A DNA stretch of 35,263 nt from Mariprofundaceae bacterium (GCA_027035825.1 JALVTX010000144.1:1-35263); one strand, 5' to 3'. Positions 9,301 to 18,830 are shown, numbered from the stretch's first letter. Numbers and translations are program-made. The notes: generated from the letters alone by a model not told the origin.

Positions 9301-12300
9301 TGGCGCTGGATGTGCAGAAGGCTCTGGATGCGGCTTTTGGAGCCAATGTGGTGAAGGCTTCCTACAATGGCAGTCGCATTATTCTGGAGGCGGTGAATCC
9401 GGCGAATACGACGAATGCCGCGGGGGTGACCACCAGCGTCAGTCGAGCCATCGAAGTGGGCGCGGCCTTGGGGAATACGGCCTACACGGAAATGGGATTG
9501 CCGCCCGCCACGCTTGCAAGCAATGCGACATTCAATGTGACGGTGACGACGCCTTCAACTGGCGCGAAGGCGAGCAAGGCCATCACGGTCACGTCTGGAA
9601 CTACTGGAACCAACAAAACCATTGCCGATCTGACCGCCGACGTGCAGGCGGCGCTGGACATGGCATTTCATGGCCAGTTGCGCGGTGGGGCCATCGCGCT
9701 GGGGCTCGGCCCGAATCCCTCGCCGGTTGATTTCAACGCGCTGATGGCGCGGGATCAGACCTTCCAGATGCAGGTTCAGGGTGTCGCCAATCCGGTTCAG
9801 GTTACGTTGACGGCTGCTGCTGGTAACGGCGTTTTGTCCACGCTCAGGACAAATCTGCAAACCGCCGTGACGAATGCCGTCAACGCGGCCATTGCGGCCG
9901 GAAATATTCCCGCGGGCACGGTGGTGACGGTAAGCCTGAACGGCGACGTGGTGTCGTTGACGGCCAGGGACGCCGCGGGGAATCCCCTGAACGTGAGCGT
10001 GCTGCAACCGGACGTGGTTGCATCGCATCAGGGCGGGCGCATCGTCCTCAACGCCACGCCGACGACGAAGACGACCAGCACGACGAACGCCAGCGGCGTG
10101 ACCGTCACGAGCACTACCAGCGTGCCCCGCGAGTTGAGCGTGACGGCCTTGCCAACGGATTCCGCCTATGCGGTGCTGGGGCTGTTGAATTATCCCACGC
10201 CGGCCAATGGCCAGCTTTCCGGCGACGCCGAGTTCAATATCAAGATCAATGGCGTGAACCATGCGGTGATCGTGACGGCGGCGAACACGAATGGGGCAGC
10301 TCCCGGAACGACGGCCAACGTCTCCATCGCGGATTTGGTGGCCGATGTCAACGCGGCGCTCGCGAACGCCGGCATCGGCGGCCAGGTCAGGGCGGTTCAG
10401 GTGAAGGATTCCGGCGGCAATCTCACCAATGCCTTGGGTTTTGAGTCCATCGCGGGGGCGGGCGTCAACAGTCTGGTGATCTCCGTGCCGAAATACCTGA
10501 GCGGCAGCGGCGTCACCGCCGGGGCCAGCAATAACGCGGCCGTGAACGAGCTTGGCTATGATCCGAATGCGGACATTGTGCAGAAAGGCCGCGCCACCGA
10601 CTTCTTCGTGGACAAGGCGGCGCTTTCCGGAACCGTGACATTCGACATGAGCAAGATTTCCGGTTCGGCACACTTCGGATTCCTTGGCGTGGACATGGCC
10701 AGTTCCGCGGGCGATGCCATCAGCGGAACGGCAAGCCTGAATCTGGTGAACCCGACGGCCCTGGGCGGCGGAAGGCGCGTGTTACTGTCCACGCTGGTCA
10801 GCCATCTCAAGAGCGGGACGATTCGCGACGTGGTGACGGGCAGCCTCAAGGGCAACGTCAACGTGAATTTGGTGCTGACGCCGCAGGCCGGCTTTTTCAC
10901 GGGCGCTGTTCCCCAAGCCCGGTTCAGCATCGGCCTGTCCAGTTTCGACTGGCTGAACAACAGGGTCATCAACACGGGAACGCCGACGGCGGGTCAGCTG
11001 AAGGTGAATACGAACCTGAGCATGATTTCCGGCCAGCTCAGCGATTTCACCAATTTCAGGCACATGGGATTCGCCGACATCATCGCGGCGCTGAATCAGG
11101 CGGTGAATTATCTGCACCAGACCGAGGGCACCACGGCGGGAGGCGGCTCGGCAGGGTCGGCCCTGGTGGGGCTGCTGGACAAGAAGATTCCCGTGATCGA
11201 CCAGAGCGCGACCGACCTTATCGGGTTGGCGGACAGGTTCGCGCGGGTCGTGACCCAGCTTCAGAATCAGCAGGCCGATTCGATTCAGGCGGCGGATCGG
11301 TTCATCAAGCAGGCATTGGGCCTGCCGCTGTTCCAGGCGGGAACGACCACGCCGACCGCGCCCGTGATTCGCTTTGACACGTCGATTATCGGCACGCAGA
11401 CGCTTCGTCTGGATTTGCCGTTCACGGTGTCCCTGAACAAGCATGTGCCGCTCGTTCTCGACCTGGCGCAGCTTGGCAGCCTGGCGGGCGTGACGTTTCC
11501 TTTGAAAATGAAGAAGTTCGTCGGCGTCAGTTCCACCGGCGATCTGAACCTGAGCGCCACGGCCACGTTGAATCTGGCTCTTGGCATGGAGATTGTCGGC
11601 ACGGGCGCCAGCGTGACATTCACGCCATTCCTCTACACCGGCGCGGGCAATACGAAACTGGACTTCACGGTGGCGGCCACCGGGACGAATCTCAATTTTA
11701 CCGCCCAGGCGGGGCCGTTCGGCATTCATGTCATCAATGGCTCGGCCAGCGCCAGCGAGGGCATTTCGTTCACCATGAAGGATGCGACCGGAACCGGACG
11801 GCATCTGTTCTCGGCCGGATTCTCCGCGGCTGACTTCAATGTCGGCGCGCCCACGGGCGCGGCCAGCGCCTCATTGCCCACTTTCTTCCCCAGCGCGTCC
11901 ACGCCCATTGGCGGCGCGGGCAACAATCTGTTCACCCTTGACGTGAAGTCGGTGAATGGATTGTTTGACCAGGTGTCGTTCCCGAAGGTGCCTTCCTTCG
12001 GCGGCCTGGTTGCGCTTACGCCGTTGGGCATGTTGAGTAATCCGGCAATCCTGATTGACGGTCTGGATATGCTGCTGCTCACCCTTCAGGATGCGCTCAA
12101 TTCGCAGGTGTTGAATGCCAGTTTGCCGTTTGTCGGCCAGGCATTGGAGCCGGCGTCGCAGTTTATTTCCGGCTTCCGCACCGATGTGTTGGCGCCGCTC
12201 AGCCTGAATCTCCGCGCCGCGGGCGGCTCGGCCGACCAGATCGTCGCCAACACATTGTTCAATGTGTTCGGTTCCGCGGCTGATGGCGCGGTCAAGCAGT

Positions 12301-15300
12301 TCGGCCTTGGTCAGCTTGGTTATCTCCAAGATATCAACGGTGATGGGGTGGTGAACCGGAATGATATCCAGACCAGCGGGTTCGGCCTGACGGATACATT
12401 CGGGCAGTTTGATTTCGTGATTGGCGACACCTATTGGGTGAAGGCGCCGACAGGGTTTGACCTTGGCGTTCCCGGGTTCAATCTCAGCATCGACGCCAAT
12501 GTGCTTCTTTCCATTGACTGGAGCATCCGCTTCAGCTTCGGCGTGGACCAGAACAAGGGGTTCTACTTCTACACCTCGAACAACAAGCCGGTGGTGCAGT
12601 TCAACAACATCAAGGGCGGCAATGAACTGCTGCCGGGGGGCACGCCGTTCGCCCAGCCCAATGAAATCAACATTACGGCGACGGCGCAACTGGTGTCCCG
12701 CAATTACACTGGGCCATCCAGCGGCACGGGCCCGTTGCCGGTCAGCGCCACGCCGGCCAGCGCCACAGGCACGCTTGGATTCCTGAAGCTGAAGTTGACG
12801 GATGGAGCGGGAACGGCCAAGAAGATTGCCAATGAAACCACGGCCAGCAACAAGACCCGCGTGGTGGCCGGGTTCTCCGTGGATGTGAAGGATCCGAACA
12901 ACGATGGATTCCTGACGTTTGCAGAAATGACGGCGCCATCCACGTCGTTTTCCAGCCTCCTGTCCACCACGAAGTCTGGCGGTGCGTTCCTCGGCCTGAA
13001 AACCAGGGTGGATTTCAGCGGCCTGAACATCAACCCGATTCCAGGCGTCAGCTTGGCCTCGCTATTGCCGAGCATGAGCTTTGATTTCGCCGGGCAATGG
13101 GATTTCTCCAGGAATTTCCAGATCAAGAAACCGACCGCGTTGGGTGGCGCTCTGGTTTCCCTCCAGTTCCAGAATATCCAGATGGATGCGGGTTCGCTCA
13201 TCAAGGGCTTCATCGGCCCATTCCTGGATCAGATCAAGGTTACCATCGGCCCGCTGGACTGGCTGCTAGGGCCGACGGGCATGCTGAACATGCGAATCCC
13301 GATGATTTCCGACCTGATGGGGCGGAGCATCAACCTGAATACGCTGGCCTCATGGTTTGGCACGGCCAAGTTTCAGGCCTTGCTGGATACCATTCAGAAC
13401 ATTTACAACCTCATCAGCATGGCGGCGAAGCTGCCATCCGCCGGGCTGGGAAACATCGGGTTCGGCAGTATTGATTTTTCCGGAATTGATTTCACGAATG
13501 TGAAGAACTTGAGTTTGCTGATTCCCAGCATGACCAATCCTCTGGTGGCGAACGAAACCACGATGAATTCACAAGCCAGAGGCTTTGTGGCTTCCGCAAG
13601 AGGCGGTGGCATCACGCTGGATATTCTGAAAGCAAGCAATGTGTTCCAGTTGTTGCTGGGCAAGCAGGACGTGAATCTGATTACGTTCAATCTGCCGAAG
13701 GCATCGCTGGCCTTTAACTATCTCCAACGTTTCCCGATATTCCCGCCTCTGTTTGCCACGCTGCAAGGCGGCTTCTCGGCCTCGGCCGATCTGGCCATAG
13801 GTTATGATACGCGCGGTCTGGCACAGTTTGGCGTTTCCCATAATCCGAACGCGCTCATCAATGGCTTCTTCTTCCACGATCTGAATCTGACCACCGGCGT
13901 GGATCAGCCCGAGGCAGTGTTGAACGGTTCTATTGCCGCCGGAGCGCAGATTTATGGAGGCATCGTTTCAGCTGGCGTGGCGGGTGGCATCAACGCGCAC
14001 GTGAATTTCAACTTCAATGATCCCAACCGCGATGGCAAGGTGCGCTTGGGCGAGATGGCGGCCAACATGCAGGCCAATGGCAATAATCCGCTGGCGATTT
14101 TCGATATCAGCGGCGCCGTGGACTGGTTCTTCCGGGCCTACGCGAAGGTGGGGGTCACCGTCTTTGGAAAATTCATCGGTTGGCAGAAATCATGGAATCT
14201 CGGTGGCGGCACGATCTTCAATTTCAATATCGGCTTTGCCCGGCCCGGCGTGGCGGCGCAAAAGGTGGGCTCTGAATTATGGGTAAATGTCGGCCCGAAC
14301 GCGGCCGACCGCATTCAGGGCAATGTGTCCGATATCAACGAGCATGTAAAAGTGAGCCTAGGAACCGGCCTTCATGCCGGGCAATACCATGTGCAGGTGC
14401 TCAATCGCGATACTGGCGCCATGTTGGCGGACAGCTATTTGTCCACTGCTGGCGTCAATAAGCTGGTGATTGACGGCGGCGCGGGCAATGACTGGATTGA
14501 AGTGAATGGCATTACCAAGCCGATCGAAGTGCATGGCGGCACGGGCGACGACACCATTACCATTACCGGCGCGACGGTTGGATTGAATGCCACGACGAAC
14601 AAGCCGCAAATCAATGTGTTTGGCGATGATGGAAATGACACGATTAATCTTGCCGGCAGTTCGGGGGCGGCGCTGATTCGCGGCGGCAAGGGGAACGATA
14701 CGATTACAGGCGGCTCCGGCGCGGATCAGCTCTATGGCGAGGGAGGCAATGACACGCTGAATGGCGGCGCGGGCAACGATCAGCTGACCGGCGGCTTGGG
14801 CAATGACAGGCTGGCTGGTGGCTCGGGGAACGATACGTATTTCTTCGCCAACAACTTTGGCAAGGATGTCGTGAATGATGCGGGGGGAACGGGCGATACC
14901 TGGGACTTCTCCAAGGTGACCACGGACATCAATTTCACGCTGAATGCATCGGGAACGAAGGCGGAGGTAACGACCAGTAAGGGCACCGTGACCGACAGCG
15001 TGACCGAGCAGATGAATTTGCTGGCCGTGGAGAATCTTCTGGGCAGCAGGGGCGCGGATACCTTCGATGTGTTTAATGTGGGCGCGAACAACCTGACGCT
15101 GAATGGCCAGGGCGGATCGGACACCTATATCATGAATGCGCCGTTAACTACGGCGGGCGGGCAGGTCGTCCTGAATGACACCGGCAACCTTTGGGACAGG
15201 GATGCGCTGGTGACCAAGGGAACGGCGAGTGGAGACGCATTCACGGTGACCGATCAGTCCATCACGATTGGGGTTGGGCTTAATGCAAGCTCAGTGAATT

Positions 15301-18300
15301 TCGGCACGGGCGGCGGCATCGAAACGATGGAAGTGCTCGGGTTTGGCGGCAACGATACCTTCAATGTCCTGGCCACGCCGAAAAGCATGAGCGTGACGCT
15401 GGATGGCGATGCGGGTGCGGATGTATTCAACATCGGGACTTCAAATGCCGGGTTTGTGCTGAATGGTGGTGCGGGCGCCACGGTGTTTGGTCTCAACGGC
15501 ATCCAGGGTAATCCGCAGCTTACAGGCAACCTTTTCATCAAGGGCGGTAGCGCCGCCGCGGGCACGCCCGTGGAGACCGATGTTCTGAACGTCTCCGATG
15601 CATTCGATGCGACCGCCAACACGGGCGCCATGACCGACAGCCTGATCACGGGCCTTGGCATGCAGGTCGGGATTGATTATGCGACTATTGAAACATTGAA
15701 CATTTTGCTGGGCTCCGCTGCAGATACCTTCACCGTGCAGAATACGATGGGCGGAACCACGAATGTGTTCGGAAACAATGGATCCGACATTCTGGATGTC
15801 CGGAACGCGGCGGGAGTGTTCATGGCGGACGGCGGCGCTGGCGCCGATGTAATTACCCTGCATTCCACCGCCTTGGCGACGAACGCGACATTGCTGGGGA
15901 AGGCCGGCAACGATCAATTGAACGTGCTGGCCGCCGCCGGGCCGACGGCGATTGGCGGCGGGACTGGCAATGATGTTGTGACGCTTGGCAGCAAGGCGCC
16001 GCTGGCGACGGGTGGAGTGGTTGACAACATATCGGGCCTGGTGACGGTGAGCGGCGACGCGGGCCAGGATGTTCTGAACGTGGACGACAGCGGCGATGCC
16101 AAGGGCAACGCGGGAGTTCTGACGGGGACGAGCCTGACGGGCTTCGGGATGGCGAAGGGCGTGCGGTATGGCACGGTGGAGACGCTGAATCTGAACCTTG
16201 GCGGCGCTGCGGACATGCTCACCGTGCAGAGCACGATGGGTGGTTCGACGAACGTATATGGCAATGGCGGATCGGATGTGATTGACATACGCAGCGCTTC
16301 GGGCGTGTTTGTGTCGGATGGCGGAGCTGGCGCTGATGTGATGACGCTTCATTCGTCGGTTTTGGGTTCGACGGTGACGATGCTCGGTCGGGGGGGGGCG
16401 GATCAGTTGAATGTTCTGGCCGCGTCTGGCGCGACGATCATGGACGGCGGCGCGGGCAATGATGTTGTGACGCTTGGGAGCTTGGCTCCGCAGACGCAGG
16501 GCGGGGTTGTTGACAACATTTTGGGCCTGGTGACGGTGATTGGCGGAGCCGGTCAGGATGTTTTGAACGTGGATGACAGCGGCGATGCCAAGGGCAACAC
16601 GGGTGTTTTGACGGGAACGAGCCTGACGGGTCTCGGGATGGCGAAGGGTGTGCAGTATGGCACGGTGGAGACGCTGAATCTGAACCTTGGCGGCGCTGCG
16701 GGGGCGGTGAGCCAGCTGGATATTCGTGGCACGAGCGCGTTGACGAATGTGGTTGGGGGCTTGGGCGGCACGACGTTCAATGTCAGCTCGGATGCTCCGA
16801 TGAACGCGGGCATTCTTGATGGCATTCAGGGTGTTTTGAACATTACGTCCAATGGCGCGGATACGTTGAACATCAGCGATCTGGGTCGTGTGTTGCCGGA
16901 CACGGTGACGATATCCAGTCAGACGGTGACGGGTCTTTCGCATGCGGCCATCAACTATTTTGAGGGCTTGGGCCGCTTTTCTGGCGGGATTAACATCAAT
17001 ACGGGTCAGGGCGCTGATGCGGTGACGGTTCTGAGCACGTTGGCGGGTGACGTCACATCCCTGTGGACGAATGGCGGATCGGATGTGATTGACATACGCA
17101 GCGCTTCGGGCGTGTTTGTGTCGGACGGCGGCGCGGGCAATGATGTTGTGACGCTTGGGAGCTTGGCTCCGCAGACGCAGGGCGGGGTTGTTGACAACAT
17201 TTTGGGCCTGGTGACGGTGATTGGCGGAGCCGGTCAGGATGTTTTGAACGTGGATGACAGCGGCGATGCCAAGGGCAACACGGGTGTTTTGACGGGAACG
17301 AGCCTGACGGGTCTCGGGATGGCGAAGGGTGTGCAGTATGGCACGGTGGAGACGCTGAATCTGAACCTTGGCGGCGCTGCGGGGGCGGTGAGCCAGCTGG
17401 ATATTCGTGGCACGAGCGCGTTGACGAATGTGGTTGGGGGCTTGGGCGGCACGACGTTCAATGTCAGCTCGGATGCTCCGATGAACGCGGGCATTCTTGA
17501 TGGCATTCAGGGTGTTTTGAACATTACGTCCAATGGCGCGGATACGTTGAACATCAGCGATCTGGGTCGTGTGTTGCCGGACACGGTGACGATATCCAGT
17601 CAGACGGTGACGGGTCTTTCGCATGCGGCCATCAACTATTTTGAGGGCTTGGGCCGCTTTTCTGGCGGGATTAACATCAATACGGGTCAGGGCGCTGATG
17701 CGGTGACGGTTCTGAGCACGTTGGCGGGTGACGTCACATCCCTGTGGACGAATGGCGGCAATGACGTGGTGACCGCATCCAGCACAGCCGCCAATGGGCT
17801 TCTCATCGTTTTCGGAGGCGAGGGAAGCGATACGGTGAATGCCTCCTCGTGGAACCGGGGGATGGTGGCTTTTGGCGATTACGGCATGGTGCAGTACGCG
17901 GGCTCTGTTCGTAGGCCGGATAGCATTGTTGCCGCCAGTTCGCTCAATCCGGGTTCGGGCGGCAATGACGTCTTGTCCGGGGGAAGCGGCAACGATGTTC
18001 TGATTGGGGGCTTTGGGAACGAGGTATTGTCCAGCGGACGGGGGAATGATGTTCTGATTGGCGATTCCGGCGAGGTGTTGTTTGTCAATGGACGCTTCTC
18101 TCAGGCATCCACTACCGATTTTTTGGTTGGCGGGGCGGATACGCTAATCAGCGGAGCCGGCAACGATGTGCTGCTCGGCGGCTTCGGGAAGGATGTGTTC
18201 ATCGGCAATCTTTCGCGGGACGTGATGATTGGCGACAATGGGCGCATCACGATGCACAATGGCAAGGTGACGACCGTGGTGACGTTCGCCCAGGCGCCGC

Positions 18301-18830
18301 AGGATGTGATTGCATCAACCCTGTTCCACCTCTATGACAGCCCGTATGCTGATGTCGCGGTTACATTGCCGCGCGCGCCTCTTGACCTGATCCTGGGGGC
18401 GAGGCAAGAAGCGCCGGGCGCTCAGAGCGCAACGCCGGCGAGCGACAGGCGGGACATGGTTGGCGAAAGCAGTTATCTCGGCATGGGCGGAGACTCGTTC
18501 ATCAAGCGGGAACCAACCGCCGGCAAAGCGGCGGATCGGGGATTGGAGGTGGAAAAGTTCGCCATGATGGCTCAATCTGCGCATGGCGGGGGGCGGATGC
18601 TCGCGGCAAACCCGCATGCGTCCGGAGCGAGCGAAACAGTTTCGGCGCCACATGTTCGGCAGGCCGAGGGCGATGCCGCCGGTCATGCGTGGCCGGGCAT
18701 GTTGCTGGCCGCATGCGCTGGCTGGAAGACTGTCCGACGGGGGCGTGCGCGAAACCGGACTGTTCGGGTGAATTTCGCGGGCGGAAAGAAGGCCGGCAGA
18801 CCCTCGGCGAGAGTGAACTGGGGCTCTTGA
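6348..18830 (+). CDS. Giant LEPR-XLL / DUF4347 / RTX-repeat surface or secreted protein (4160 aa)
   Basis: An Arg-rich N-terminus without a normal Sec signal is followed by FEPLEERLLLSAD (30-42), an LEPR-XLL motif found at the start of very large exported proteins. Residues about 92-260 are a DUF4347 domain with HILSHG (150-155) and LLYGCNVA (193-200). A long middle part has Ala/Thr/Asn-rich beta modules, including repeats near residues 924-1110 and 1280-1360 that resemble flagellin hook IN modules. EF-hand-like loops occur at about 1994 (DINGDGVVNRND), 2181 (DPNNDGFLTF) and 2558 (DPNRDGKVRL). Calcium-binding RTX nonapeptides (GGxGNDxL) occur at about 2706-2839 and 3868-3968, with beta-repeat modules between them. 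The end is basic (about 4110-4160). The likely role is a calcium-stabilised adhesin or matrix protein. Its start overlaps tolC, and the rest of the export genes follow. Confidence 0.9.
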   Translation: MRSSVFARVVEAVRRRSRRGLAGRHVRLVFEPLEERLLLSADFAPPPPDAQGLRAAQWAASVDAALGAGHRDAAVATMAPMHEALTKVRESREIVFVDPSVRDYQSLLSGLRHDDNGARTLEVVVLDAGADGVDQVSRVLAGARGLSAIHILSHGASGAVKLGDSALSSASLDAYAQAVRGWGEALKPGGDILLYGCNVASGQSGIAFVNRLAHLSGADVAASDDVTGGRGYGDWNLEYATGRIDAAQAFSAAAEAGYANALGYAVNPPAGTAVAANQQDVFKFDANGLLTAAGAPIAGPIDGLGGAPGAPDVLDFSAYAGNLTFTIQGVPAGGAGPASVIIADAAGNTLTANNFGKIIGGLGNDTYVFNSGWGNIVIQDAAGANKADFAAVASQLTSTVGAGTFTLADAAAPANTATLDSGFGLNLDLTAYKTQINSYLAQLQSFGSTLDTFGQFANVLPGINQSLGTVLNAADMLKRFQNDVSNYLAAPGTPSGKPTSDGLAALLNGLAVNATPNGQGTISGGYGPVASTVKVAPGGVELGFNLDFNVTRTANWAVDLGSNAALQGIKLPTVNVSVGATFDLNAMLGIQLKATPAVFLDVNNLSGSASVNATLNGFTVDFGFLTATANAGAFNLSAALQAVFNDPAGDGVNRLSLTELTNAATAPSSLIASFNARGVTVTGAADAAGTSPSFSFTLPVTVTGVTGVTGGTIIATQASVFSGNDPSVSVTNGLTDFGNIGAADMLGMLRQLDGWLAQLSGTSILNQKVPMTQNITLGDVLNFGVAFKTDVVDKLIKRDAQGNPILDAQGNQQLTFSSAQTLASRLGSLLGATVTANVIAATATTPRELRYRLNWSHAFVNSSVPANFQLDLGSLAGIQSTSSIPITANATLGFDFGIALNPSRTLTIAPPNFVPNANVVPANGQLSASATFNVTLFETTTKTDANGVVTSTTHAMPLVKTVTVNAADTNGTTAGTTANASPQDLALDVQKALDAAFGANVVKASYNGSRIILEAVNPANTTNAAGVTTSVSRAIEVGAALGNTAYTEMGLPPATLASNATFNVTVTTPSTGAKASKAITVTSGTTGTNKTIADLTADVQAALDMAFHGQLRGGAIALGLGPNPSPVDFNALMARDQTFQMQVQGVANPVQVTLTAAAGNGVLSTLRTNLQTAVTNAVNAAIAAGNIPAGTVVTVSLNGDVVSLTARDAAGNPLNVSVLQPDVVASHQGGRIVLNATPTTKTTSTTNASGVTVTSTTSVPRELSVTALPTDSAYAVLGLLNYPTPANGQLSGDAEFNIKINGVNHAVIVTAANTNGAAPGTTANVSIADLVADVNAALANAGIGGQVRAVQVKDSGGNLTNALGFESIAGAGVNSLVISVPKYLSGSGVTAGASNNAAVNELGYDPNADIVQKGRATDFFVDKAALSGTVTFDMSKISGSAHFGFLGVDMASSAGDAISGTASLNLVNPTALGGGRRVLLSTLVSHLKSGTIRDVVTGSLKGNVNVNLVLTPQAGFFTGAVPQARFSIGLSSFDWLNNRVINTGTPTAGQLKVNTNLSMISGQLSDFTNFRHMGFADIIAALNQAVNYLHQTEGTTAGGGSAGSALVGLLDKKIPVIDQSATDLIGLADRFARVVTQLQNQQADSIQAADRFIKQALGLPLFQAGTTTPTAPVIRFDTSIIGTQTLRLDLPFTVSLNKHVPLVLDLAQLGSLAGVTFPLKMKKFVGVSSTGDLNLSATATLNLALGMEIVGTGASVTFTPFLYTGAGNTKLDFTVAATGTNLNFTAQAGPFGIHVINGSASASEGISFTMKDATGTGRHLFSAGFSAADFNVGAPTGAASASLPTFFPSASTPIGGAGNNLFTLDVKSVNGLFDQVSFPKVPSFGGLVALTPLGMLSNPAILIDGLDMLLLTLQDALNSQVLNASLPFVGQALEPASQFISGFRTDVLAPLSLNLRAAGGSADQIVANTLFNVFGSAADGAVKQFGLGQLGYLQDINGDGVVNRNDIQTSGFGLTDTFGQFDFVIGDTYWVKAPTGFDLGVPGFNLSIDANVLLSIDWSIRFSFGVDQNKGFYFYTSNNKPVVQFNNIKGGNELLPGGTPFAQPNEINITATAQLVSRNYTGPSSGTGPLPVSATPASATGTLGFLKLKLTDGAGTAKKIANETTASNKTRVVAGFSVDVKDPNNDGFLTFAEMTAPSTSFSSLLSTTKSGGAFLGLKTRVDFSGLNINPIPGVSLASLLPSMSFDFAGQWDFSRNFQIKKPTALGGALVSLQFQNIQMDAGSLIKGFIGPFLDQIKVTIGPLDWLLGPTGMLNMRIPMISDLMGRSINLNTLASWFGTAKFQALLDTIQNIYNLISMAAKLPSAGLGNIGFGSIDFSGIDFTNVKNLSLLIPSMTNPLVANETTMNSQARGFVASARGGGITLDILKASNVFQLLLGKQDVNLITFNLPKASLAFNYLQRFPIFPPLFATLQGGFSASADLAIGYDTRGLAQFGVSHNPNALINGFFFHDLNLTTGVDQPEAVLNGSIAAGAQIYGGIVSAGVAGGINAHVNFNFNDPNRDGKVRLGEMAANMQANGNNPLAIFDISGAVDWFFRAYAKVGVTVFGKFIGWQKSWNLGGGTIFNFNIGFARPGVAAQKVGSELWVNVGPNAADRIQGNVSDINEHVKVSLGTGLHAGQYHVQVLNRDTGAMLADSYLSTAGVNKLVIDGGAGNDWIEVNGITKPIEVHGGTGDDTITITGATVGLNATTNKPQINVFGDDGNDTINLAGSSGAALIRGGKGNDTITGGSGADQLYGEGGNDTLNGGAGNDQLTGGLGNDRLAGGSGNDTYFFANNFGKDVVNDAGGTGDTWDFSKVTTDINFTLNASGTKAEVTTSKGTVTDSVTEQMNLLAVENLLGSRGADTFDVFNVGANNLTLNGQGGSDTYIMNAPLTTAGGQVVLNDTGNLWDRDALVTKGTASGDAFTVTDQSITIGVGLNASSVNFGTGGGIETMEVLGFGGNDTFNVLATPKSMSVTLDGDAGADVFNIGTSNAGFVLNGGAGATVFGLNGIQGNPQLTGNLFIKGGSAAAGTPVETDVLNVSDAFDATANTGAMTDSLITGLGMQVGIDYATIETLNILLGSAADTFTVQNTMGGTTNVFGNNGSDILDVRNAAGVFMADGGAGADVITLHSTALATNATLLGKAGNDQLNVLAAAGPTAIGGGTGNDVVTLGSKAPLATGGVVDNISGLVTVSGDAGQDVLNVDDSGDAKGNAGVLTGTSLTGFGMAKGVRYGTVETLNLNLGGAADMLTVQSTMGGSTNVYGNGGSDVIDIRSASGVFVSDGGAGADVMTLHSSVLGSTVTMLGRGGADQLNVLAASGATIMDGGAGNDVVTLGSLAPQTQGGVVDNILGLVTVIGGAGQDVLNVDDSGDAKGNTGVLTGTSLTGLGMAKGVQYGTVETLNLNLGGAAGAVSQLDIRGTSALTNVVGGLGGTTFNVSSDAPMNAGILDGIQGVLNITSNGADTLNISDLGRVLPDTVTISSQTVTGLSHAAINYFEGLGRFSGGININTGQGADAVTVLSTLAGDVTSLWTNGGSDVIDIRSASGVFVSDGGAGNDVVTLGSLAPQTQGGVVDNILGLVTVIGGAGQDVLNVDDSGDAKGNTGVLTGTSLTGLGMAKGVQYGTVETLNLNLGGAAGAVSQLDIRGTSALTNVVGGLGGTTFNVSSDAPMNAGILDGIQGVLNITSNGADTLNISDLGRVLPDTVTISSQTVTGLSHAAINYFEGLGRFSGGININTGQGADAVTVLSTLAGDVTSLWTNGGNDVVTASSTAANGLLIVFGGEGSDTVNASSWNRGMVAFGDYGMVQYAGSVRRPDSIVAASSLNPGSGGNDVLSGGSGNDVLIGGFGNEVLSSGRGNDVLIGDSGEVLFVNGRFSQASTTDFLVGGADTLISGAGNDVLLGGFGKDVFIGNLSRDVMIGDNGRITMHNGKVTTVVTFAQAPQDVIASTLFHLYDSPYADVAVTLPRAPLDLILGARQEAPGAQSATPASDRRDMVGESSYLGMGGDSFIKREPTAGKAADRGLEVEKFAMMAQSAHGGGRMLAANPHASGASETVSAPHVRQAEGDAAGHAWPGMLLAACAGWKTVRRGRARNRTVRVNFAGGKKAGRPSARVNWGS
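14466..14865 (+). repeat. RTX calcium-binding nonapeptide block 1
   Basis: Within the giant gene this stretch encodes a run of Gly-Asp-rich nonapeptides: GGAGNDWIE, GGTGDDTIT, GDDGNDTIN, GGKGNDTIT, GGSGADQLY, GEGGNDTLN, GGAGNDQLT, GGLGNDRLA and GGSGNDTYF. Such repeats fold into a parallel beta-roll when calcium binds outside the cell and are the hallmark of substrates exported unfolded without a periplasmic intermediate. Confidence 0.93.
16442..17077 (+). repeat. Long direct repeat, copy 1 (636 bp)
   Basis: Read side by side, bases 16442-17077 and 17123-17758 are identical, giving a 681-base period (227 codons) that keeps the frame. The encoded unit runs from DGGAGNDVVTLGSL through VVDNILGLVTVIGG and LTGTSLTGLGMAKG to DVTSLWTNGG. 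Diverged relatives of the first part of the unit lie upstream, with DVLNV anchors near 15584 and 16068. Identity at DNA level, including silent positions, points to recent duplication or ongoing gene conversion. Confidence 0.95.
17123..17758 (+). repeat. Long direct repeat, copy 2 (636 bp)
   Basis: This is the second copy of the 681-base period unit. The 45 bases between the copies (17078-17122) match 16271-16315, which encodes SDVIDIRSASGVFVS. The join therefore links a module boundary near 16264-16318 to the start of the repeat, leaving out the segment equivalent to about 16320-16441. This is what unequal recombination between the Gly-Asp-rich boundary sequences would leave behind. Confidence 0.95.
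17951..18252 (+). repeat. RTX-like nonapeptide block 2 near the C-terminus
   Basis: This stretch encodes GGNDVLSGGSGNDVLIGGFG, then GRGNDVLIGDSG, GAGNDVLLGGFG, GKDVFIGNLSRDVMIGDNG. It is a second calcium-binding beta-roll region. A C-terminal RTX block followed by a tail is the usual layout of type I-like export substrates, although here the tail after the block is about 190 residues and ends strongly basic. Confidence 0.88.

Noticed and set aside
15441..17624. 727-codon open frame on the minus strand inside the giant gene
   Set aside because: It mirrors the repeated modules of the plus-strand protein, has low-complexity Arg/His/Gln content and no domain, and the plus frame carries clear RTX modules.
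16264..17758. CRISPR array or transposon-borne repeat
   Set aside because: The repeat is long, in frame and wholly inside one coding sequence; there are no short evenly spaced units, inverted ends or transposase.
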